64,000 nucleotides of DNA from Catellatospora vulcania (lineage in GTDB: Bacteria; Actinomycetota; Actinomycetes; Mycobacteriales; Micromonosporaceae), in contig NZ_WARX01000001.1 in NCBI RefSeq assembly GCF_009720385.1, forward strand, positions 620,001-684,000, read 5' to 3'. The position numbers and the translations under genes were made by a program. Positions within the stretch are counted from its first letter, which is position 1. Every line of letters begins with the position of its first letter. The notes under the pieces were generated by a model, which was given only the letters and a program-made list of their open reading frames with translations, searched no databases and was not told where the DNA came from. Shown piece after piece: positions 16,877 to 25,805 of the stretch.

Positions 16877-19759
16877 ATGCACCTGTCCCGCCGTCACCTC
16901 CTGCAGGCAGGCAGCGCCTCCGCGCTGGGCGCGCTGACCCTGCCCCTGCTCCCGGCCGGCCCGGCGTACGCCGCCGACGAGTTCGACACGCTCCGGCTGC
17001 GCTACCGCAGCAGCATCACCGGCACCGGCTACAACCCCGCGGTGGAGCCCTACGCCTCCCGCCTGGCCGCCATCGGCGAGGTCGCGGCGCAACGCCGGGC
17101 CACGATGACCCCCGGTGGCACCGCGCTGTGGCCGGACCTGCCGCTCGACGTCTCGTCGTCGATCACCGGCAGCTACTCGCGGCTGCGCGGCATGGCGCTG
17201 GCCTGGGCTCAGCCCGGCACCGGCCTCACCGGGAACGCGACCCTGCTCGGTGAGGTCATCACCGGCCTCGACTACCTGCACACCAAGATTTTCAAGCCCT
17301 CGACCAGCTGGTTCGGCAACTGGTGGGACTGGAACATCGGCGCCCCGCAGACGCTGCTCGACATCATGGCGCTGGTCTACGACCACCTGACCGCCACCCA
17401 GGTGACCAACTGGCTGGCCGCTGTCGACACCTTCACCCCGTCGGTGTCCCCGCTGCTCAACGGTGGGGCGAGCACCGGTGCGAACCGCTCCGACGTGTGC
17501 ATCGTGGTGGTGCGGCGCGGCATCGTCGGCAAGAACGCCGCGAAGATCATCGCCGGGCGGGACGGCCTGTCCCCGATCTTCACCTACGTGCGCACCGGCG
17601 ACGGCTACTACGAGGACGGCTCCTTCATCCAGCACGGTGTGGTGCCCTACCAGGGGACCTACGGAGCCGTGCTGCTGTCCGGGCTGGCCGGCCTGTTCGG
17701 GCTGCTGGCCGGTTCGACCTGGGCGGTCAGCGACCCCAACCGGCAGATCGCGTTCGATGCGATGACCCGGTCCTGGGCCCCGTTCGTCTACAACGGGCTG
17801 ATCATGGACTGCGTCAGCGGCCGGGGCGTCAGCCGCGGCCTGTCCCTGGGGGACCCGCTCGGCATCCAGGGCGACGACCACGTGCGCGGCCACGGCATCG
17901 TCGCCAGTTTCGTGCGGATGGCCGACGCCGCGTCACCGGCCGAGGCGGCGCTGTGGCGGGGCATGGTCAAGGGCTGGATCCAGCGCGAGTACTGGGGCAA
18001 CCTCGCCGACGACCAGAACCTGAGCGTGCCCACCCTGGCCGCGTGCCTGACGATCCGCGACAGCGCGTCGGTCACCGCCGTCGCCGAGCCGGTCGACCAC
18101 CGCCTGCTCGCCGCCCAGGACCAGGCCGTGCACCGCCGTCCGGGCTGGGCCGCGTCCATCGCCATGTGCTCCAAGCGCACCACCTACTACGAGACCGGCA
18201 ACGGCGAGCACCTCAAGGGCTGGCACACCAACAACGGCATGTTGTCGTACTGGGGTGCGACCTGGGGCAACGGGCAGTACTCCGACGCCTTCTGGCCGAC
18301 CGTCGACCCCTACCGACTACCCGGCACCACGGTGTCGAAGAAGGCCCTCGCCGACGGGGCGGGCGGCACGTGGGGCGCACCCGATCCCGGCACGAGCTGG
18401 GTCGGCGGCGCTACCGACGGGACCTTCGCCGCACTCGGCCAGGACACCCGCGGCCTGGAGTCCACGCTGCAGGCCAAGAAGTCCTGGTTCTGCCTCGACG
18501 ACGGCATCGTCTGCCTCGGCGCGGGCATCACCAGCACCGACGGCGTCGCCGTCGAGACCATCGTCGACAACCGCAACCTGGGCGGCGGCACCGGCAACCA
18601 GCCGCTGACCGTCAACGGCGCCGCACAGCTCGCGTCCCTCGGCTCGGCCACCTTCACCGGCGTCAACTGGGCCCACAACTCCTTCGCCGGGATCGTGTTC
18701 CCCGGCGGCGCGACCGTCAAAGCGCTGCGCGAAGCCCGCTCCGGCAGCTGGTCGCAGATCAACACCGGCGGCACCACCGAGGTCCTGACCCGCAGATACC
18801 TCACCCTGTACATCGACCACGGTGTCAACCCGACCACCGGCTCGTACAGCTACCACCTGCTGCCCGGCGCGGACACCACCACGACGGCCGCCCGCGCCGC
18901 CTCGCCCACGGTGACCGTGCTCGCCAACACGGCATCTGTGCAGGCGATCACCGACACCGCCACGGGCGTTACGGCCGCGAACTTCTTCGCCGCGGGCACC
19001 GCGGGCCCGATCACGGTCAGCGCACCCTGCTCGGTGCTCATGCGCGAATCCGGCGGCCAGCTCAAAATCACCGTCGCCGACCCGACCCGGGCCGCCACCA
19101 CGATCACCGTCACGATCGCCCGCAGCGGCTACAGCACCGCCACCGGCGACGGCCGCATCACCGTCACCGGCCTCAACCCGATCAAGCTGGTCGCCGAGGT
19201 CGGCGGCGCGCTCGGCAGCTCCCGGACCATCACCTTCGGCACCGGCAGCACCGTCACCGGCGGCCAGCACCTGACCCTGGCCCCCACCGCCGACGCGCAC
19301 ACCCGCGACGGCAGCTACGCCACCACCAACTACAACGGCACCACCCTCGAAGTGAAGAACGACGGCGTCGGCTACGCCCGCAAGGCGTACCTCAAGTTCG
19401 ACCTCACCACGCTGGCCGCCGCCCCGAAACGGGCGGTGCTCTGGGTCAGCGGCAACACCGCCGACTCCGTCGGCACCCACACCACCATCAGCGCGTACGC
19501 CGTCACCGCCGACACCTGGACCGAAACCGGCCTCACCTGGAACACCGCACCCGCACTCGGCGCAGCACTGTCCACCGCGCCGCTGTGCCAGGTCGCCGAC
19601 TGGATCCCGCTCGACGTCACCTCGTTCGTCCAGGTCGAATACGCGGGGGACAAGTCCGCGACCATCGGGCTGTGGCAGTCCGCGGTCGGCCGGGCGACGG
19701 TGCTGAACAGTCGCAGCAACGCGACCCGGCCCGCGTTCCTGCAGGTCGTCACCGGCTGA
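16877..19759 (+). CDS. secreted polysaccharide lyase family 8 with C-terminal DNRLRE-type module
   Basis: Extracellular lyase of 960 residues. A Tat-type signal (SRRHLLQAG) ends near residue 32 (AYA). The alpha/alpha-toroid domain has the aromatic patch GNWWDWNIG (148-155). The catalytic set is Asn203 (NRSDV), His253 and Tyr262, and the spacings of 50 and 9 residues equal those of characterised hyaluronate lyases. Beta-sandwich domains follow to about 795. Residues about 800-960 form a DNRLRE/CBM-like module (TADAHTRDGSYATTNYNG). PL8 enzymes cut hyaluronan, chondroitin or xanthan by beta-elimination; which one is not decided here. LacI and an ABC importer lie downstream. Confidence 0.92.
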   Translation: MHLSRRHLLQAGSASALGALTLPLLPAGPAYAADEFDTLRLRYRSSITGTGYNPAVEPYASRLAAIGEVAAQRRATMTPGGTALWPDLPLDVSSSITGSYSRLRGMALAWAQPGTGLTGNATLLGEVITGLDYLHTKIFKPSTSWFGNWWDWNIGAPQTLLDIMALVYDHLTATQVTNWLAAVDTFTPSVSPLLNGGASTGANRSDVCIVVVRRGIVGKNAAKIIAGRDGLSPIFTYVRTGDGYYEDGSFIQHGVVPYQGTYGAVLLSGLAGLFGLLAGSTWAVSDPNRQIAFDAMTRSWAPFVYNGLIMDCVSGRGVSRGLSLGDPLGIQGDDHVRGHGIVASFVRMADAASPAEAALWRGMVKGWIQREYWGNLADDQNLSVPTLAACLTIRDSASVTAVAEPVDHRLLAAQDQAVHRRPGWAASIAMCSKRTTYYETGNGEHLKGWHTNNGMLSYWGATWGNGQYSDAFWPTVDPYRLPGTTVSKKALADGAGGTWGAPDPGTSWVGGATDGTFAALGQDTRGLESTLQAKKSWFCLDDGIVCLGAGITSTDGVAVETIVDNRNLGGGTGNQPLTVNGAAQLASLGSATFTGVNWAHNSFAGIVFPGGATVKALREARSGSWSQINTGGTTEVLTRRYLTLYIDHGVNPTTGSYSYHLLPGADTTTTAARAASPTVTVLANTASVQAITDTATGVTAANFFAAGTAGPITVSAPCSVLMRESGGQLKITVADPTRAATTITVTIARSGYSTATGDGRITVTGLNPIKLVAEVGGALGSSRTITFGTGSTVTGGQHLTLAPTADAHTRDGSYATTNYNGTTLEVKNDGVGYARKAYLKFDLTTLAAAPKRAVLWVSGNTADSVGTHTTISAYAVTADTWTETGLTWNTAPALGAALSTAPLCQVADWIPLDVTSFVQVEYAGDKSATIGLWQSAVGRATVLNSRSNATRPAFLQVVTG

Positions 19760-19826
19760 AGGAATCCTCCGCGCTGAATGATCTTCGTGGCGACCGGCGT
19801 GGACAGAAGCGATGAGGACGAGTAGG

Positions 19827-19850
19827 GTAAACGCTTTCTAAGATCGTTTC
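19827..19850. promoter_or_regulatory. LacI-type operator upstream of the LacI gene (autoregulation)
   Basis: GTAAACGCTTTCT followed by AAGATCGTTTC, 31 bp before the ATG of the regulator. GTAAACG and CTAARATCGTT are also found in the ABC operon / dehydrogenase promoter (24536-24670), which suggests a common binding protein. Confidence 0.6.
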
Positions 19851-19880
19851 CCCTGCTTTCCTCATCCTTCTGGGGTTCCT

Positions 19881-20915
19881 ATGAACAAGCGGCCCACCAT
19901 TCGCGACGTCGCGGCGATGGCCGGGGTGTCGGTGGCGACCGTGTCGCGGGTGCTCTCGGGGGACTACCCCGTCGCCAACGCCACCCGCACCAAGGTCCAG
20001 CGCGCCGTGCGGGAGCTGGACTACGTCGTCAACGCCCACGCGCGGGCGCTGTCCGGCTCCACCTCCAACGTCGTGGCCCTGGTCATGTACGACGTGGTCA
20101 CCCCGTTCTTCGCGTTCATCGCCTCGGGGGTGGAGTACCAGGCCACCGAGTCCGACCGGCTGTGCCTGGTCTGCACCACGCACGGCGACCCGGACCGCGA
20201 GCTGGAGATCGTCAAGCTGATGCGTGAGCAGCACGCCGACGCGGTCATCCTGGTCGGCGGCGTGAACATGACCGACGACTACCGCGAACGCATGTACCGC
20301 TACGCCAAAGGCCTGGAGGACGCGGGCAGCCGCCTGGTGCTGTGCGGCCGCCCCTCACTCGGCCCCGACTTCCCGGCCATCACCGTCGAGTACGACAACG
20401 CCGGCGGCGCCTTCTCGGCCACCAGCCACCTGCTCTCCTCCGGCCACCGCCGGATCGCGATGCTCGGCGGCCCGATCGGCAACACCACCTTCGACGCCCG
20501 CCTCGACGGCTACCGCCGCGCCCTGGAGGCGTTCCGGGTGACCGTCGACCCGGCGCTGATCACCCACGGCGACATGAGCCAGGACGCCGGTTTCCGCCAG
20601 GTCCAGCGCCTGCTGGCCGAGGGCGTCGAGTTCACCGCCATCTTCGCCGCCAACGACTTCGTCGCCGCCGGGGCGATGCGCGCGCTGCGCGCCGCGGGCA
20701 AGTCCGTCCCCGACGACGTCTCCGTCATCGGCTACGACGACACCCCCTTCGCCCCCGAACTCACCCCGGCCTTGACCAGCGTCCACCTCCCGCACGAGGA
20801 ACTAGGCCGCACCGCCGTCAAACTGGCCCTCCAGCGCGGCGAAGGCTCCACCCGCCAGCACGTCATGCTCGGCACCCACATCGCCATGCGCGACTCCGTC
20901 CGCCCCCTCATCTGA
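19881..20915 (+). CDS. LacI-family transcriptional regulator
   Basis: Repressor of 344 residues. The helix-turn-helix is at about 5-27 (TIRDVAAMAGVSVATVSRVL), followed by the hinge segment VVNAHARALSGSTSN and the effector domain to the end. It is distinct from the two CelR-like regulators in this window (different hinge and effector pocket). It follows the PL8 lyase in the same direction and faces the ABC importer operon. Shared GTAAACG boxes at its own promoter and at 24536-24663 suggest it controls the importer and the 2-hydroxyacid dehydrogenase. The ligand is probably an oligosaccharide released by PL8 or GH20 (inference). Confidence 0.93.
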   Translation: MNKRPTIRDVAAMAGVSVATVSRVLSGDYPVANATRTKVQRAVRELDYVVNAHARALSGSTSNVVALVMYDVVTPFFAFIASGVEYQATESDRLCLVCTTHGDPDRELEIVKLMREQHADAVILVGGVNMTDDYRERMYRYAKGLEDAGSRLVLCGRPSLGPDFPAITVEYDNAGGAFSATSHLLSSGHRRIAMLGGPIGNTTFDARLDGYRRALEAFRVTVDPALITHGDMSQDAGFRQVQRLLAEGVEFTAIFAANDFVAAGAMRALRAAGKSVPDDVSVIGYDDTPFAPELTPALTSVHLPHEELGRTAVKLALQRGEGSTRQHVMLGTHIAMRDSVRPLI

Positions 20916-20922
20916 CCGAGCC

Positions 20923-20976
20923 GATGGGAAGGGCACCTTCTTAACGCTATGCGTTGTAGAAGGTGCCCTTCCCATC
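20923..20976. repeat. dispersed palindrome family B, copy 1
   Basis: Stem GATGGGAAGGGCACCTTC... with right arm ...GAAGGTGCCCTTCCCATC, extended by TTAACGC / GCGTTGT and loop TAT. It lies between the converging LacI and permease genes. The longest-armed member of family B. Confidence 0.9.
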
Positions 20977-21075
20977 GTTTCGAAGCCGTGAGCAGGCGGG
21001 CGGCGAGCCGTTCCGGACGGCCGCGCCCCGGGGCCACTCGCCGGGCGGCACACGGGTGCGGGCCGGTTTCGGATG

Positions 21076-21142
21076 CATGATCGCCGTTTCGTGTCAGAAC
21101 CTGCGGTCGGACCTGAGGTTCTGACACGAAACGGCGATCATG
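21076..21142. repeat. dispersed palindrome family C, copy 1 (27-bp perfect arms)
   Basis: Arms CATGATCGCCGTTTCGTG... and ...CACGAAACGGCGATCATG pair over 27 bp without a mismatch around a 13-nt loop. Located 58 bp after the permease stop (minus strand). A related element is at 33858-33932. Confidence 0.9.
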
Positions 21143-21199
21143 GCGGCCAACGGCCAGCGGCCAACGGCCAGCGGTCGGCCCGGTGGCCGGTGGGGGAGG

Positions 21200-22129
21200 T
21201 TACTTCACCGCGCCGGCGGTCAGGCCGGCCTTCCAGTACCGCTGGAGGCTGAAGAAGGCGACGATCAGCGGCAGGATCGCCACCAGCGAGCCGGTCATCA
21301 GCAGCGGGTAGAACAGGTCCTGGTCGGCGTTGATCTGCTGGCGCCACATGAACAGGCCCAGGCCCACCGGGTACAGGTGGTGGTCGGACAGCATCAGCAG
21401 CGGCATGAAGAACGCGTTCCAGCCGGCGGTGAAACCGAACAGGAACAGCGTCGCGAAGGCCGGGCGCAGCAGCGGGAACGCGATCTGCCAGAAGGTGCGC
21501 AGCTCGCCCGCACCGTCGACCCGGGTGGCCTCCAGCAGCTCGTCAGGCACGTACGCCTGGCTGAACACCCGGCCCAGGTACACCCCGAACGGGCTGGCCA
21601 GACCGGGCAGGAACACACCCCAGAAGCTGTTCGTCAGGCCCAGGTCCGAGGCCATCAGGTACAGCGGCACCGTGGTGACCGCGGCGGGCACCAGCACACC
21701 CAGCAGCACCAACCCGAACCAGCGCTCCTTGCCGGGGAAGCGGAACTTGTCGAACGCGTATCCGGCCATGATCGAGATCATCGAGCTGGCCAGCGCGCCG
21801 ACCCCGGCGTAGAGGAAGCTGTTGAGCAGCCAGCGCAGGAACAGCCCGTCGCCGAAGGTGAACAGCTCGACCAGGTTCTCCCACAGCCGTACGCGGGCGA
21901 ACTCGAACCCGCCGGTGGAGTAGAGGTCCGCGTAGCCCTTCGTCGCGGCGATGACCAGCCAGGTCAGCGGCAGGACGGTCCACAGCATGGCGGCCAGCAG
22001 CACGCCGTTGACGACGCCCTTGGACAGCAGCGGCGGGGCCGACCGGGTGCTCCGCCGCTCGGCGGGCCCGGCCGCCCGGCCGGACGTGACCGCAGCGTCG
22101 GGCCGGGTCAGGGTCTGCGAGGGGCTCAC
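21200..22129 (-). CDS. sugar ABC transporter permease, MalG-like
   Basis: Inner-membrane permease of 309 residues, starting at GTG 22129, which overlaps the upstream permease stop (GTGA). The N-terminal 30 residues are cytoplasmic and variable, then the first helix at VVNGVLLAAMLWTVLPL. The EAA loop is EATRVDGAGELRTFWQIAFP. The frame is open much further upstream through the neighbouring permease, which is not meaningful. Third gene of an importer operon (binding protein, permease, permease) without its own ATPase, as usual for MsiK-dependent systems. Confidence 0.93.
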   Translation of the reverse strand: MSPSQTLTRPDAAVTSGRAAGPAERRSTRSAPPLLSKGVVNGVLLAAMLWTVLPLTWLVIAATKGYADLYSTGGFEFARVRLWENLVELFTFGDGLFLRWLLNSFLYAGVGALASSMISIMAGYAFDKFRFPGKERWFGLVLLGVLVPAAVTTVPLYLMASDLGLTNSFWGVFLPGLASPFGVYLGRVFSQAYVPDELLEATRVDGAGELRTFWQIAFPLLRPAFATLFLFGFTAGWNAFFMPLLMLSDHHLYPVGLGLFMWRQQINADQDLFYPLLMTGSLVAILPLIVAFFSLQRYWKAGLTAGAVK

Positions 22130-23031
22130 AGCTTCGCGCCCTTCTTCGAGAATCGGGTGACCAGGAACGACGCCACGGCCAGCACCACGGTCAGGATCAG
22201 CGAGGCCGCGGCCGCGCCGCCCATGTCGTACGCCTTGGTGAGCTGGTAGATGTACAGGCTCGGGGTCCACGCCTGGTCGATCGTGGTGGCGGCGTCGCGC
22301 ACGATGAACGGCTCGGTGAACAGCTGCATCGCGCCGATGACGGTGAACAGCACGGCCAGCACCACCGCGCCGCGGATCATCGGGGCCTTGACCGACCACG
22401 CGATGCGGATCTGCCCGGCGCCGTCGACAGTGGAAGCCTCGATGACCTCACGCGGCACGGCCTGCAGCGCGGCGAAGAAGATGATCACGTTGTAGCCGGT
22501 GTGCATCCAGGTGGTCAGGTTCGCCACCGCGCCGATCGCCCCGGCGTCCGAGCCGAGATTGAACGGGACGCCGACCTGCTCCAGCGCGTCGATGATCGGG
22601 GACAGGCCGGGGGTGTAGAGGTACGTCCAGATCATCGCGGCGATCAGGCCGGGCACGATGTTGGGCAGGTAGAGCGCGAGCTGGAAGAAGCGCTTGGCGC
22701 GGGCGTACGCCGAATCCAGCAGCAGGGCCAGCAGCAGCGCGATGCCGATCATGATCGGGATGTAGACCAGGCAGTAGAGGCCGACCGTGACGAAGCTGCC
22801 GAGGAAGCGGGGGTCGGTCAGCGCCTTGGTGAAGTTGTCGAGGCCGACGAAGACCTGCTCGGGCTCCCCGCCGAGGCCGAGGCCCGACGTCTGCTCGCGG
22901 TGCAGGCTCAGCCAGCCGCCGTACCCGATGGGTGCGAGGGTGAAGGCGAAGAACAGCAGGAAGAACGGGGCGGTGAAGAGCGCGGCGACGCCGTACTGGC
23001 GGCGGGCCAGGCCGGAGCGGGTGGGGGGCAT
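22126..23031 (-). CDS. sugar ABC transporter permease, MalF-like
   Basis: Permease of 301 residues with six predicted helices (first at ALFTAPFFLLFFAFTLAPIG). The EAA loop is EASTVDGAGQIRIAWSVKAP. Coupled to the next permease by GTGA overlap and separated from the binding-protein gene by 76 bp that hold a GC-rich hairpin. Substrate is inferred to be a sugar released by the PL8/GH20 enzymes. Confidence 0.93.
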   Translation of the reverse strand: MPPTRSGLARRQYGVAALFTAPFFLLFFAFTLAPIGYGGWLSLHREQTSGLGLGGEPEQVFVGLDNFTKALTDPRFLGSFVTVGLYCLVYIPIMIGIALLLALLLDSAYARAKRFFQLALYLPNIVPGLIAAMIWTYLYTPGLSPIIDALEQVGVPFNLGSDAGAIGAVANLTTWMHTGYNVIIFFAALQAVPREVIEASTVDGAGQIRIAWSVKAPMIRGAVVLAVLFTVIGAMQLFTEPFIVRDAATTIDQAWTPSLYIYQLTKAYDMGGAAAASLILTVVLAVASFLVTRFSKKGAKL

Positions 23032-23059
23032 GAGCGCACCTCCTTTCAGCAGCGAGAGC

Positions 23060-23099
23060 GGGGCGGGCGCCGCTGCCCGATGACAGCGCCGCCCGCCCC
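23060..23099. terminator. hairpin between binding-protein and permease genes
   Basis: Arms GGGGCGGGCGCCGCTG and CAGCGCCGCCCGCCCC with one mismatch and an 8-nt loop, just after the binding-protein stop. Such hairpins in importer operons usually let the binding protein be made in excess over the permeases. Confidence 0.6.
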
Positions 23100-23107
23100 T
23101 GCGGTCG

Positions 23108-24412
23108 TCAGGACGCGTTGATGCCGCGGCCCTTCAGGTCCTCGATCGTCTTGGTCTGCACCGGGGCGTACACGGCCGGGAGCTGCTGCTTGCCCGTCTG
23201 CACGAGCTTGAACTGCTCGCCGATGCCGTCGAACACGCCGCGCATGCCCGGACCCCACACCCAGCCGGTCTTGATGGTCGGCAGGGCCGCCTTGGCCACG
23301 GCGTAGATGTCCTGGCCGCCGAAGAACTTGGTGTCGAAGTTCTTGGCCGCCACGTCGGCCAGCTCCGGGATGGCGGGCAGCGTCGAGCTGGCGCCGCTGG
23401 CCAGGCGGGCCTGGATACCCTCCGGGGTGGTGGTCATCCAGGTGATGAACTTCAGCGCGGCTTCCTTCTTCTTGCTGGTCTTGCTCACGCCGAAGGAGGA
23501 ACCGCCGACCATCGCCGAGGCCGGGTTCGCGTCCCACGAGGGCAGCGGGGCCGAGGCCCACTTGCCGGACTGGTCGGGCAGGCCCGCCTTGAGGCCGCCC
23601 GCGGCCCACGCGCCGCCGAGCTGGGTCCAGACCTGGCCGGCGGCCTTGCGCTTCTGCACTTCCTCAGCCGGGACGTTGGTGACCAGGTCCTTGGTGATCA
23701 GGCCCTGCCAGTAGCCGGCGACCTTCTGCGACTCGGGGGAGTCCAGGGTGACCTTCCAGGAGTCGCCCTGGATGCCGAACCACTTCGCGCCGGCCTGCCA
23801 GTTCAGCGACACGAAGTTCGCCGAGTCGGTCTGGTTCCAGTCGGTGATGCGCGACTTCGCGTCGGCCTTCTTCACCGCCTCGGCCGCGGCCTGGAACTCG
23901 TCCCAGGTCTTCGGCACGGCGATCTTGTGCTGCTCGAAGAGGTCCTTGCGGTAGAACATGACCATCGCGCCCGCGTCCAGCGGCACGGTCCAGGTCTTGC
24001 CCCCCAGCGTCACCAGCTCCTGGATCGGGGCCGGGTACTTCGACTTCACCAGGTCGGTGATGTCGCCTGAGATGTCCTGCAGGTTCCCCTGCGCCAGCAT
24101 GTCCGGGAGCATCGCGTACTCGACCGTGGCCACGTCCGGCGCGTTGCCCGCCTTGACCGCGTTGGTGAGCTTTCCGTAACCCTCGGCGCCGCCCGGGATC
24201 TGCTCGAACTTGACCTGCACGTCGGTGTGGGTCTTGTTGAACGCGTCCGTGACCTCCTGCGAGGCGCGCAGCCAGGACCAGAAGGTGATCTCGGTGACGG
24301 TGGGCTTGTCGGCGGGGGTGTCGGCGCCCTTGCTGCAGCCGGTCGCGACCAGAGCCATGGCAACCATGGCTCCGGCGAGCGTCGCGGCTGCCTTCATCGA
24401 TCGGGTCTTCAT
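23108..24412 (-). CDS. sugar ABC transporter substrate-binding lipoprotein
   Basis: Extracellular solute-binding protein (SBP_bac_1 type) of 434 residues. The signal peptide ends at the lipobox ALVATGC (Cys about 26), so it is lipid-anchored. The mature protein shows the family start ITFWSWLRASQEVTDAFNKT and C-lobe motifs such as GGSSFGVSKTSKKKEAALKF. First gene of the three-gene importer operon. Its promoter region carries several GTAAACG boxes shared with the LacI gene at 19881. Family clear, ligand unknown. Confidence 0.94.
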   Translation of the reverse strand: MKTRSMKAAATLAGAMVAMALVATGCSKGADTPADKPTVTEITFWSWLRASQEVTDAFNKTHTDVQVKFEQIPGGAEGYGKLTNAVKAGNAPDVATVEYAMLPDMLAQGNLQDISGDITDLVKSKYPAPIQELVTLGGKTWTVPLDAGAMVMFYRKDLFEQHKIAVPKTWDEFQAAAEAVKKADAKSRITDWNQTDSANFVSLNWQAGAKWFGIQGDSWKVTLDSPESQKVAGYWQGLITKDLVTNVPAEEVQKRKAAGQVWTQLGGAWAAGGLKAGLPDQSGKWASAPLPSWDANPASAMVGGSSFGVSKTSKKKEAALKFITWMTTTPEGIQARLASGASSTLPAIPELADVAAKNFDTKFFGGQDIYAVAKAALPTIKTGWVWGPGMRGVFDGIGEQFKLVQTGKQQLPAVYAPVQTKTIEDLKGRGINAS

Positions 24413-24535
24413 GACCGCTCCTTTGCGGGGGGAATGGATCGTAGCGGAGGTTTTCGCAGTTCAGAGCCCCGGCCCTGGGGCCCGAGTGTGATGCCGGGGC
24501 AGTGGTTCAGATCACCGTCCCTGGCGGAGACCGAA

Positions 24536-24663
24536 AGTAAACCGTTTTCTACGACGCCGTCAAGTCACCGTTTCCATCTCGTTGTAGAACACGCGGATAC
24601 CCAGTGTTGACCTCGTAAACGGATGCGGCTACGGTCCTGAATCCGTACAGCAACCGTTTACTA
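24536..24663. promoter_or_regulatory. cluster of LacI-type boxes between importer operon and dehydrogenase
   Basis: Three related sites: AGTAAACCGTTTTCT (24536-24550), CGTAAACGGATGC (24614-24626) and CAACCGTTTACTA (24651-24663, inverse of TAGTAAACGGTTG), the last followed by AAGATCGTT. They sit in the 271-bp divergent promoter between the binding-protein gene and the 2-hydroxyacid dehydrogenase and match the box before the LacI gene at 19881. Confidence 0.6.
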
Positions 24664-24683
24664 AAGATCGTTGGGGAGAAGCC

Positions 24684-25688
24684 GTGAGCCAGCCGGACCG
24701 CCCTGCCGGGCTCATCGTGATGTCGCCGCCGGCGGCAGGCGCGGTGTTCCCCGGTGATCTGCTGACCCGGCTCGACGGCTCGCTGCGGCTGCTCACGCCC
24801 GATCCGGTCGGCGACTTCGCGCTCGCCGCCGGGGTGCTGTCCGAGGTGGAGATCCTGCTGACCGGCTGGGGCTGCCCCCCGCTCGACGCCCACGTGCTCG
24901 ACGCGATGCCGCGCCTGCGCGCGGTCGTGCACGCCGCGGGCTCGGTGAAGCTGCACGTCGGCCCCGAGGTCTTCGCCCGCGGCATCGCGGTCTCCTCGGC
25001 CGCCGACGCCAACGCCGAGCCGGTCGTGGACTTCACCCTCGCCGTGCTGCTGCTGGCGGGCAAGCGCGCCTTCGCCTTCGCCCGCCGGTACGCCGAGGGC
25101 CGCCAGCCGACGTTCGCCGTCAACGAGCGCGCGGGCAACGACGGCCGCGTCGTCGGGGTGGTCGGCGCGTCCCGCATCGGCCGCCGCGTCATCGTGCGGC
25201 TGCGCGCGGCCGGATTCCGGGTCCTGGTCAGCGACCCGTACCTGGACCCGCTGGACGCCGCCGCGCTGGGCGCGGAGCCGGTCGGGCTCGACGAGCTGTG
25301 CCGGCGCAGCGACGTGCTGACCCTGCACGCGCCGGAGCTGCCCGAGACCGTGCACATGATCGACGAGCGGCGGCTGGCCATGCTGCCCGACGGGGCCATC
25401 GTCATCAACACGGCGCGCGGGGCGCTCATCGACACCGAGGCGCTCACCCGCGCCTGCGCCGAGGGCCGCATCGACGCCCTGCTCGACGTCACCAGCCCCG
25501 AGCCGCTGCCCGCCGGGCACCCGCTGTTCGCCCTGCCCAACGTCTGGATCACCCCGCACCTCGCCGGGGTCCAGGGCACCGAGGCCCGCCGCCTGGGCGC
25601 GTACGCGGTGACAGAGGTCGAACACCTCCTCGCCGGCCGCCCCCTGTCCGGCGAAATCCACGCCGACCAACTCGCCGTCCTCGCCTGA
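24684..25688 (+). CDS. D-isomer-specific 2-hydroxyacid dehydrogenase
   Basis: NAD(P)-dependent oxidoreductase of 334 residues. The catalytic domain spans about 1-105 and 295-334. The Rossmann domain starts at VVGVVGASRIGRRV, where the usual GxGxxG is GASRIG. The active-site Arg is in INTARGALID, the Glu in DVTSPEPLP (family consensus DVxxPEPL) and the His in ITPHLAG. It is divergent from the sugar importer and shares its LacI-type boxes, so it probably acts on a hydroxy/keto acid from sugar or uronate breakdown. It could also be a phosphoglycerate-type enzyme, but the context argues against that. Confidence 0.9.
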   Translation: MSQPDRPAGLIVMSPPAAGAVFPGDLLTRLDGSLRLLTPDPVGDFALAAGVLSEVEILLTGWGCPPLDAHVLDAMPRLRAVVHAAGSVKLHVGPEVFARGIAVSSAADANAEPVVDFTLAVLLLAGKRAFAFARRYAEGRQPTFAVNERAGNDGRVVGVVGASRIGRRVIVRLRAAGFRVLVSDPYLDPLDAAALGAEPVGLDELCRRSDVLTLHAPELPETVHMIDERRLAMLPDGAIVINTARGALIDTEALTRACAEGRIDALLDVTSPEPLPAGHPLFALPNVWITPHLAGVQGTEARRLGAYAVTEVEHLLAGRPLSGEIHADQLAVLA

Positions 25689-25727
25689 CCCGCCCTCCGC
25701 CCGCGCCCGCGCCCGCCCACCACCTTG

Positions 25728-25790
25728 CGCAACTCTTAAAGACTTGCGGCCTCAGGAGTGATCCGAGGGCGCAAGTCTTTAAGAGTTGCG
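25728..25790. repeat. dispersed palindrome family A, copy 3
   Basis: Outer arms CGCAACTCTTAAAGA / TCTTTAAGAGTTGCG. The inner stem is CTTGCG / CGCAAG, differing from copy 2 on both sides so pairing is kept. Located between the converging dehydrogenase and S9 peptidase genes. Confidence 0.9.
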
Positions 25791-25805
25791 GCGGGGGCGG
25801 GTGGG

